From Thermoleophilaceae bacterium (lineage in GTDB: Bacteria > Actinomycetota > Thermoleophilia > Solirubrobacterales > Thermoleophilaceae), in contig JACCSF010000018.1 in the NCBI GenBank assembly GCA_013813135.1, positions 1-11,585 on the forward strand: 11,585 bases of DNA, given 5' to 3'. The position numbers and the translations under genes are program-made. Below the pieces are notes generated by a model. That model worked only from the letters and a program-made list of their open reading frames with translations. It was not told the origin of the DNA and did no database searches. This document shows positions 6,619 to 11,585 of the stretch, piece by piece. How positions within the stretch are numbered: the first letter of the stretch is position 1; every line of letters starts with the position of its first letter.

Positions 6619-7122
6619 ATGTACCGGACAGCCGCTGTTGCCCTGACACTCGCCGCAACCCTCGTGACCGGCGGCGTCCTCGCCGTCGGCGGCGGGGCAC
6701 AGACCACGAGCGGTCAGACGATCAAGCTCGTCACCAAGAACTTCCACTACGCGTTCGTCGACAACCCGCCGAAGGCCCGTGGCCGAAACGGTCGTCCCGG
6801 CATCGGCGATGCGATCGCGTTCAACGCGATCGCGACCGACGCGGCCGGCAAGCGTGTCGGTTCGCTGAACGCGGTCATCACGGTCACCAACGGCACAAGC
6901 AAGGGCCGAGGCGTCGGGCACGCGATCTACGCACTGCCCGACGGCCAGATCCACGCGCTGTTCCTCACGACGCTGGCGGAGAACGACGCCCTGACCGAGG
7001 TCGGGTCGGTCGTCGGTGGCACCGGCGCGTATGTGGGCGCTCGCGGAACCGTCACGTCGGTCGATCGCAAGGGCACCGCGAACGGCGACCCCAGCGACGA
7101 CACGATCACGGTGCTGCCATGA
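6619..7122 (+). CDS. Secreted allene-oxide-cyclase/dirigent-like barrel protein
   Basis: A 167-residue exported protein. The N-terminus (MYRTAAVALTLAATLVTGGVL) is a Sec signal peptide, with likely cleavage near residues 26-28 before QTTSGQ. The mature part has the pattern of the allene-oxide-cyclase-like (dirigent) beta-barrel: an early strand with DAIAFNAIATDAAGKRVG, then ALPDGQIHALFL, then VVGGTGAYVGARGTVTSVD and a terminal DDTITVLP. In plants these barrels guide cyclisation or radical coupling of hydrophobic intermediates. Bacterial members are common in actinobacteria but mostly uncharacterised, so the reaction here is unknown. The start lies one base after the lipoprotein stop and the stop overlaps the GMC start (ATGA, 7119-7122), so all three are one transcriptional unit. 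A barrel beside a flavin oxidoreductase suggests joint work on an oxidised lipid or phenolic compound (inference). Confidence 0.85.
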   Translation: MYRTAAVALTLAATLVTGGVLAVGGGAQTTSGQTIKLVTKNFHYAFVDNPPKARGRNGRPGIGDAIAFNAIATDAAGKRVGSLNAVITVTNGTSKGRGVGHAIYALPDGQIHALFLTTLAENDALTEVGSVVGGTGAYVGARGTVTSVDRKGTANGDPSDDTITVLP

Positions 7123-8451
7123 CGACCTACGACTATGTGATCGTCGGCGCGGGCTCGGCGGGCTGCGTGCTCGCCAACCGCCTCAGCGAAGACCCCAACG
7201 TGCGCGTGCTGCTGGTCGAAGCCGGCGGCCCGGATGCCGGTGACCTGATCCACATGCCGGCGGCCTGGGGCGCGCTGTTCCGGACCGCGGTCGACTGGGA
7301 TCACTCGGCTGCCTGGGAGCCGCACTGCAACAACCGGCGCATCTATCAGCCGCGCGGCAAGGTCCTCGGAGGATCGTCGTCGACCAACGCGATGGTCTAC
7401 ATCCGCGGCCACCGCGCCGACTACGACGACTGGCGCGACCGCGGCTGTGAGGGCCGGGCTTCGACGATCTGCTGCCGTACTTCCTGCGCGCCGAGGACAA
7501 CGCGCGTGGCGCCAGCGAGTGGCACGGGGTCGGTGGGCCGCTACCGGTCACCGACTCGGTCGTCACGTCGATCACCGCGACGGCGCTCGAAGCCGCGATC
7601 GCATACGGGCTGCCAACGACTCCCGACTTCAACGGCGCCGAGCAGGACGGCGTCGGCTCCTACCAGCTGACGGTGCGCGACGGCCGGCGCGCCAGCACCG
7701 CCGCCTGCTACCTGCAGCCCGCGATGGCGCGGCCGAACCTGACCGTCGAGACGCACGTGCACACGCTCGGCCTGCGCCTCGACGCCGGACGTGCGGTCGG
7801 CGTCGTCGGCTCGCGGCTCGGCGAGCAGCTCGCCTTCGGCGCAGAGCGCGAGGTGATCCTCTCGTCCGCACCCGCGACGGCCTCGAGGCCCCCGACATCC
7901 AGCTCTTCTTCGTCCCCCAGCCGATGCTCGAGGAGGGGCTAGCGCCCGCGCCCGGCCACGGGATCAGCCTCGCTGCCTGCCTGCTGAAGCCGCTCAGCCG
8001 GGGACGGCTGACGCTCCTCTCGCCCGACCCCACGGCCAAGCCGTTCATCGTCCACAACTACTACGAGCACCCCGACGACTTGCACAGCATGGTCGCCGGC
8101 GTGCGGACGGCCATGGAGATCGCGGCCACCGACCCCCTCGCCAGCCGGATCACCGAACAGCTGATCGGCCCGGCGTCGCTGCGCGACGAGGACATCGTCG
8201 CGAGCGTGCGCGCCAACTCGCAGACCACCTACCACCCAGTCGGCAGCTGCAAGATGGGCATCGACGAGCTCGCGGTCGTCGACCCGCAGCTGTGCGTGCA
8301 CGGCGTCGCGGGCCTTCGCGTGGTCGACGCATCAGTCATGCCCGCGGTACCGCGCGGCAACACCAACGCACCCACGATCGCGATCGCCGAGAAGGCAGCA
8401 GACCTGATCCGCGAGGCCGCGCGGATCAGGGCTGGCGGCCTCGGGTCGTGA
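7119..8451 (+). pseudogene. GMC-family FAD oxidoreductase, broken by a frameshift and an internal deletion
   Basis: An intact relative would be a flavoprotein of the glucose-methanol-choline family that oxidises an alcohol. Frame 1 (7119 to about 7455) has the FAD fold: DYVIVGAGSAGCVLANRL, LLVEAGG, then QPRGKVLGGSSSTNAMVYIRG. At about 7451-7459 one base, probably a G, is missing in the expected GCEGWGFDDLLPYF, and reading continues in another frame (about 7460-7866: FDDLLPYFLRAEDNARG to AEREVILS). At about 7858-7870 the sequence jumps from REVILS to LVRTRDGLEAPDIQLFF, losing roughly 110-130 codons and changing frame again. The final part is intact: YHPVGSCKMG with the active His, then DASVMPAVPRGNTNAPTIAIAEKAADLI, ending at 8451. 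Total length is 1333 bp, not a multiple of three, against about 1600 for the family. The start overlaps the barrel gene's stop. A diverged fragment of a paralogue lies at 700-825. The frameshift alone could be a sequencing error; the deletion makes a real pseudogene likely. Confidence 0.88.
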
Positions 8452-8580
8452 TCGCAGCAGGCGCCGCGCCGCCAGTGCGACGGCGAGGCCGGCAGGAGGG
8501 CGAAGAACAACAGCCCGGCCAGCAGCGCGGTGCGGGTCGTTGATGCCCTTGCGGTGAGTCGACCCCGGGGATCTAACAAG

Positions 8581-8632
8581 TTGTACAGGGATATAACGGG
8601 ATACCGTATAACCGGCTATATTCACCTAGACG
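8581..8632 (+). promoter_or_regulatory. AT-rich promoter region of the ATPase gene
   Basis: A short AT-rich island in otherwise GC-rich DNA. TATATT (8617-8622) is a good -10 box and puts the transcription start near 8629, four bases before the ATG at 8633, so the message is leaderless or nearly so. There is no Shine-Dalgarno sequence and no clear -35 box at the right distance; TTGTAC (8581-8586) is too far upstream. A direct repeat TATAACGGG (8592-8600) and TATAACCGG (8607-8615), 15 bp apart, lies where a -35 would be and may bind an activator or repressor. Confidence 0.55.
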
Positions 8633-9817
8633 ATGGATCCGATCGGCAACCCGTACACCCCGAACGCAGGGTCGCGCCCGCAGGCGCTTGCAGGGCGCGA
8701 TCAGGAGCTCGAGCAGTTCCGGGTGCTGGTTGGGCGCCTCAAGCGCGGAGCAACAGAGCAGAGCATGATCATCCGCGGGCTGCGCGGTGTCGGCAAGACC
8801 GTGCTGCTCAACGCGTTCGAGGACCGCGCAGAGTCCGAAGGGTTCCTGACGTACTACCACGAGATGACGCCCGACTCCAGTCTCGTCGGAGAGATCACAC
8901 GCGATGCTCAGGCGGCAATCGCACGCTTGAAACTCAGCGCGCGTGCGACCAAGGCGATGCGAGAGGCGCTCGCGCACCTCGGGACGATCAAGGTCGTCGG
9001 CCCGGAGGGCATCGAGCTGTCTGTCGACCTTCGTGCGGCTGACGAGGGCACGATCGCCCGCGATCTCTCCGAGCTGTTGCTGCAACTGGGCCGCGTGGCT
9101 GCTGAAAAGGGCACCGGCGTGGTGTTCCTGCTCGACGAGGTGCAGTTCGTCAAGGAGGTCGAGTATCGGTCGGTGATCACGGCGTTGCATCGCGCGACAC
9201 AGAAGAACGTCCCGATCACGCTTGCCGCCGCGGGCTTGCCGCAGATCCCGAGGCTCACTGGGGAGGCGCGCTCGTACGCCGAGCGGCTGTTCAGCTTCCC
9301 CGTCATCAGCAGCCTGTCCGCCAGCGACGCCGCGGCCGCTTTGGTTGGGCCGGCGCGCCAGCAGCAGGTGGAATACGAGTCCGAGGCGGTCGACCTGGCC
9401 CTCGCGTGGACCGGCGGATATCCGTTCTACATCCAGCAACTCGGCAAGCACGCCTGGAATCTCGCCAGCAGCTCGCCCATCACCATGGCCGACCTCGAGG
9501 CCGCGATGCCGGCAGCGCAACAGACCCTTGACTCCAGCATCTACGAGGTCCGCATCCAGCGTGCGACCGATCAGGAGCGCCGCTACATGCGCGCGATGGC
9601 CGAGCTCGGCACTGGGCCCTACAAGACCGGCGATGTCGCGGGACGGCTCGGCCGCAAGACGTCAGAGCTATCGACGGTCCGCCAGCGCCTCCTCGATAAG
9701 GGACTCGTGTACGCCACCGAGGAATACGGCTATGTCGACTTCACCGTCCCGCGTTTCGGGGAGTTCATGGTCCGCTACATGCCGTTCCGGCCCCCGCGCC
9801 GCAAGCCACCCAGCTGA
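8633..9817 (+). CDS. AAA-type ATPase with C-terminal winged helix
   Basis: A 394-residue cytoplasmic protein. After a NPYTPNAGSRPQALAGRDQEL lead-in typical of a widespread actinobacterial ATP-binding family come Walker A GLRGVGKT (residues 49-56) and Walker B VVFLLDE (163-169). A sensor-1-like strand (LAAAGLPQ, around 200) and a helical lid (YPFYIQQLGKHAWN) follow. The C-terminal 75 residues form a winged-helix-like domain (YKTGDVAGRLGRKTSELSTVRQRLLDKGLV, then GYVDFTVPRFGEFMVRY). The layout resembles archaeal Orc1/Cdc6-type and STAND-related ATPases, so a nucleotide-switched DNA-binding role is plausible, but the family's function is unknown to me. It has its own AT-rich promoter and stands alone. 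It lies directly inside the right tRNA-Arg fragment, so it may be cargo or a maintenance gene of the suspected element (inference). Its codon use is somewhat less extreme in GC than its neighbours. Confidence 0.85.
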   Translation: MDPIGNPYTPNAGSRPQALAGRDQELEQFRVLVGRLKRGATEQSMIIRGLRGVGKTVLLNAFEDRAESEGFLTYYHEMTPDSSLVGEITRDAQAAIARLKLSARATKAMREALAHLGTIKVVGPEGIELSVDLRAADEGTIARDLSELLLQLGRVAAEKGTGVVFLLDEVQFVKEVEYRSVITALHRATQKNVPITLAAAGLPQIPRLTGEARSYAERLFSFPVISSLSASDAAAALVGPARQQQVEYESEAVDLALAWTGGYPFYIQQLGKHAWNLASSSPITMADLEAAMPAAQQTLDSSIYEVRIQRATDQERRYMRAMAELGTGPYKTGDVAGRLGRKTSELSTVRQRLLDKGLVYATEEYGYVDFTVPRFGEFMVRYMPFRPPRRKPPS

Positions 9818-9873
9818 GCCGATGCTGTCGCGCCTTCTGGCGGACGAAGCACGTGTCGAGTCTCTTCCAGACG

Positions 9874-9897
9874 GATTTTCTGGCGCATTGTTGGCGC
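9874..9897. repeat. GGCGC pair at 11-bp spacing near the right tRNA fragment
   Basis: GATTTTCTGGCGC is followed by TTGTTGGCGC, with GGCGC at 9882-9886 and 9893-9897. It matches 561-584 at 21 of 24 bases in the same orientation. It lies 50 bp before the tRNA-Arg fragment, inside the suspected element, and is a candidate protein-binding (arm) site. Confidence 0.45.
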
Positions 9898-9910
9898 GGT
9901 GGGCCATTGA

Positions 9911-9932
9911 ATTTGGCTTGCTAGAGCCAAAT
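9911..9932. repeat. Perfect 8-bp inverted repeat beside the tRNA fragment
   Basis: ATTTGGCT (9911-9918) and AGCCAAAT (9925-9932) are exact inverse complements around TGCTAG. No T-run follows, so it is not a terminator. It lies 15 bp before the start of the tRNA-derived sequence and could be part of an attachment region or an operator. Confidence 0.4.
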
Positions 9933-9946
9933 CATGCGCAGTCGCG

Positions 9947-9993
9947 TCGGTCTACGGAACCGAAGGTCACAGGTTCGAATCCTGTCGGGCGCG
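9947..9993 (+). other. 3' part of a tRNA-Arg(ACG) gene, att-like
   Basis: More complete than the copy at 399-441. The anticodon stem TCGGT (9947-9951)/ACCGA (9959-9963) is intact around CTACGGA (anticodon ACG), followed by AGGTC, T stem ACAGG/CCTGT around TTCGAAT, and CGGGCGC (9986-9992). A 5' acceptor strand GCGCCCG and a D arm are absent upstream, so it is not a working gene. Relative to the other copy, the T stem differs by a compensated base pair (C:G for G:C), so the two derive from slightly different tRNA-Arg genes or from attB and attP versions. It is likely the boundary left by an integrative element. Confidence 0.8.
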
Positions 9994-9997
9994 TCAT

Positions 9998-10023
9998 AAA
10001 GGGCCTCCAAATGGAGGCCTTTT
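9998..10023 (+). terminator. Strong intrinsic terminator after the tRNA fragment
   Basis: GGCCTCC (10002-10008) and GGAGGCC (10013-10019) pair perfectly around AAAT and are followed by TTTT, with AAAG on the 5' side able to extend the stem. It is the expected terminator of the tRNA-Arg locus. Confidence 0.9.
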
Positions 10024-10186
10024 CTCGTTCTCCAGTGAGTGCAGCGCTTCGTTTTCTCCCAGGTTTTTCTCCCGGGAGGAGGTCTCGGACAGATGTCGCG
10101 ACGGTGAACTAGCGCGGGTTTGTTCCGCGGCGGGGAGAGCACCCGACGATGTCTGCGAACGGCGTGTTGTGATCAGCGTGTTCGGC
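10024..10186. other. Non-coding stretch with a short direct repeat
   Basis: No gene is supported. TTTTCTCCCAGG (10052-10063) and TTTTCTCCCGGG (10065-10076) repeat at 13 bp, and CTCCCGGGAG (10069-10078) is a 10-bp palindrome. Their role is unknown. Confidence 0.4.
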
Positions 10187-10284
10187 ACGCGCTGCTCGTC
10201 CGCCCCACACTCGTCCCCGCACTCGTCCTCGACGCCGGCGCGAAGCGTGTCGAGCAGGACGCCGAAGGCGACGACGAGCCCGAG
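10187..10284 (-). pseudogene. Remnant of an MMPL-family transporter with an internal micro-inversion
   Basis: On the minus strand 10284 to about 10243 encodes LGLVVAFGVLLDT, a match to the conserved last transmembrane segments of MMPL/RND lipid exporters (GLxVAFGVLLDTxxVR). The next residues expected, LLVRPTLVPALVLD, are instead encoded on the plus strand at about 10192-10233, followed by AG. The two halves of one contiguous motif therefore lie head to head, as if about 55 bp had been inverted. The heptamer CTGCTCG (10192-10198) and its complement CGAGCAG (10251-10257) flank the inverted piece and could have mediated it. No upstream part of the gene is visible; the remnant directly abuts the stop of the next gene. 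Not functional. Confidence 0.6.
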
Positions 10285-10929
10285 TCAGCCCGCGGCGACC
10301 GCCTGAGTCCCGAACCGGGTTCTGACCCGATCCATCGACTCGGCGTACAGGCTCCAGCCCCCAGCGCTGCGAACATCAGCATCCACGCGCCGATTACGAG
10401 GCGGGCGACGACGAAGCCGCCGAACATGCCGGGGGTGAGCATTACAAACTGGGCGACGCCGATCACCATTGGGGTCCAAGCGCGCCATCCCGACCAGACC
10501 TTCGCGCGCCGCACGCCGATTCCGGCCAGGATCGCTCCGACCCCCATCAGGGTGCAGGAGATGCCGTACGCCGCGCCCATCAGCCCGGCGTTGGCGGCCT
10601 CGTTGGTCCACCCGACGTACCGCATCGCGAGCAGCTCGGAGGCGGTGAGCATGACGGTGCCGGCGACGAGCAGCCAGGCACCGCTTCGCCCCACGCCCCC
10701 ACGCCCCACTGCCCCGGAGAGGGCAAGGGCGACGACACCGGCCACGAGGCCGAGGTGATGGACGGCGAAGACGCCCTGCACGGTTAGGAAGCCCGTTTCG
10801 GAAGGGGTAGCGGAGCAACGTGTCGTCCACGTTGGTCGGCCACGCCACCAGGACTAGGGCGAGGGCTCCACCGGCGACCCCAGTTACCAGGCAGACCAGG
10901 CCAGAACGGCGGAGTGAGAGATCCGACAT
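10285..10929 (-). pseudogene. Six-segment membrane protein gene with two compensating frameshifts
   Basis: The product would be about 215 residues with six hydrophobic segments (VCLVTGVAGGALALVLVAW; LGLVAGVVALALSGAV; AWLLVAGTVMLTASELLA; AGLMGAAYGISCTLMGVGA; WTPMVIGVAQFVML; ARLVIGAWMLMFAALG). I do not recognise the family. The N-terminal frame runs from 10929 to about 10805. An extra base in the CCCCTTCC run (about 10800-10807) moves reading to a second frame (SETGFLTVQGVFAVHHLG onward). A missing base in the GGGGGCTGG run (about 10354-10362) restores the first frame for the tail WSLYAESMDRVRTRFGTQAVAAG and the stop at 10285. The ATG at 10929 has a good ribosome site GAGGTG six bases upstream; GTG at 10935 is an alternative. 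It is divergent from a TetR gene that probably controls it. Both breaks lie in homopolymer-like runs, so sequencing error is possible. Confidence 0.65.
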
Positions 10930-10940
10930 GAGCACCTCAC

Positions 10941-10992
10941 AATTGACTAGAATGGATTACTAGTGATTACCACTAGCGAGCGTCGCTAGAAT
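10941..10992. promoter_or_regulatory. Divergent control region with two adjoining operators
   Basis: Between the divergent membrane-protein and TetR genes lie two perfect inverted repeats sharing CTAG: CTAGTG-ATTAC-CACTAG (10960-10976) and CTAGCGA-GCG-TCGCTAG (10973-10989). They overlap by four bases. GATTAC occurs at 10955-10960 and 10965-10970, and TAGAAT at 10949-10954 and 10987-10992. TTGACT (10943-10948) could be a -35 box, and the TAGAAT at 10987-10992 a -10 box overlapping the ATG at 10991. The layout fits autorepression by the TetR plus control of the membrane gene. Confidence 0.65.
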
Positions 10993-11585
10993 GAACGTCG
11001 ACATGAGCGATGTCAAGGGTCTGACCCGGAAGGAGCGGTCCGAGCGAACACGCCGGGCGATCGTGCGGGCCGCGACCGAGGAGTTCCGGGCTAGCGGCTA
11101 CCACGGCACGACGATGGCCGCAATCGCGAGACGCGCCGGGGTCGCCGTCCAAACCGTCTACTTCGTCTTCCACACCAAGCCGCTGCTGCTGACCGCGGCC
11201 ATCGACCAGGCGGTCGTGGGCGACGAGGAGCCGACCCCGCCCGAGCTCACCGGGTGGTGGCAGGAGGGCATCTCGACCAAGGACGGCCACCGGGCGCTCG
11301 AGGTCTTCGTCGCCAACGTCGCGGTCATCGAGGAACGGGCTGCCCTCCTGGACCGGGTCGCTCGGGCAGAGGCTATGACGGATCCCGAAGTCCTGGGGGT
11401 GCTCGTTCACCACGAGAGGCTGCGGGTAGCCGGATTCCGCAGCTACCTCGAGACGTTTTCCGCGCGGGGGCTGCTCAGAAGAGAACTGGCCCTCGACGAG
11501 GCGACCGACGTGCTGCTGACCCTGGTCGGGTCAACCACCTTCCTCGAGTTCACCGAAGGACGCGCATGGTCGATCAAGCGCTGGA
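10991..11585 (+). CDS. TetR/AcrR-family repressor, cut by the window edge
   Basis: An open frame of 198 codons with no stop before the right edge. Residues 39-60 (GTTMAAIARRAGVAVQTVYFVF) and the following HTKPLLLTAAID are a clear TetR HTH; the basic lead-in RKERSERTRRAIVRAATEEF precedes it. The C-terminal part (VFVANVAVIEERAALLDRV, HHERLRVAGFRSYLETFSARGLL, VLLTLVGSTTFLEFTEGRAW) is the helical ligand-binding domain and looks nearly complete, so only a few residues are probably missing. Start choice: ATG 10991 overlaps the TAGAAT element, so ATG 11003 is equally likely, perhaps as a near-leaderless start. It is divergent from the membrane protein gene and the MMPL remnant, an arrangement typical of regulators of efflux or lipid export. 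Its likely operators are the paired repeats at 10960-10989. Confidence 0.93.
   Translation, partial: MNVDMSDVKGLTRKERSERTRRAIVRAATEEFRASGYHGTTMAAIARRAGVAVQTVYFVFHTKPLLLTAAIDQAVVGDEEPTPPELTGWWQEGISTKDGHRALEVFVANVAVIEERAALLDRVARAEAMTDPEVLGVLVHHERLRVAGFRSYLETFSARGLLRRELALDEATDVLLTLVGSTTFLEFTEGRAWSIKRW

Noticed and set aside
8452..8580. Minus-strand hydrophobic peptide (TALLAGLLFFALLPA) suggesting a membrane-protein remnant
   Set aside because: It is short, joins a plausible tail only by assuming a frameshift, and has no family motif; GC-rich non-coding DNA often yields such peptides.
9901..9993. A complete tRNA-Arg gene
   Set aside because: The 3' half and anticodon stem are present, but no D arm or GCGCCCG acceptor strand exists upstream, so a full cloverleaf cannot form.
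10120..10758. Plus-strand 212-codon frame
   Set aside because: Antisense to the six-segment membrane protein; only its LLVRPTLVPALV portion is meaningful, as part of the inverted MMPL remnant.

Overview
The window is high-GC DNA with actinobacterial gene style: GC-rich third positions, ATGA-overlapping genes, promoters sitting on start codons, and a BTAD regulator fused to a beta-propeller and a type 1 periplasmic binding protein. From memory that fusion is commonest in Thermoleophilia (Solirubrobacterales and relatives). The taxon is an inference; no rRNA or complete tRNA is present.

Layout. Positions 1-830 are a junk-yard: a possible IS21-like end (1-126), a 3' fragment of a tRNA-Arg(ACG) gene with its terminator (399-472), a trace of a second such fragment (497-517), a minus-strand LuxR HTH remnant (606-692), and a remnant of a GMC oxidoreductase C-terminus (700-825). 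Then come a TetR-family repressor (907-1497), probably leaderless with its operator over its own start codon, and a translationally coupled PaaK-like acyl/aryl-CoA ligase (1494-2876).

The centre is a 1035-residue predicted membrane-anchored regulator (2910-6017): cytoplasmic winged helix and BTAD, one membrane segment, a seven-repeat extracytoplasmic propeller and a LivJ-like binding domain. Directly downstream are three tandem 11-bp repeats (6029-6061) spaced like a classical SARP operator. They precede a tightly packed operon for a lipoprotein (6108-6617), a secreted allene-oxide-cyclase-barrel protein (6619-7122) and a GMC oxidoreductase (7119-8451). The GMC gene is broken by a frameshift and a large internal deletion. 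The attractive reading is an envelope sensor that switches on an adjacent secreted/redox operon whose last gene is decaying.

Next is an AAA-type ATPase with a C-terminal winged helix (8633-9817), then a second tRNA-Arg(ACG) 3' fragment with its own terminator (9947-10023). The two fragments, both in the same orientation, bound about 9.5 kb. Each has a pair of GGCGC motifs 11 bp apart on its inner side, which suggests an old integrative element in a tRNA-Arg gene, although no integrase is visible. Past it lie an MMPL transporter remnant containing a micro-inversion (10187-10284), a six-segment membrane protein gene with two compensating frameshifts (10285-10929, minus), a divergent operator-rich control region, and a second TetR gene that runs off the right edge.
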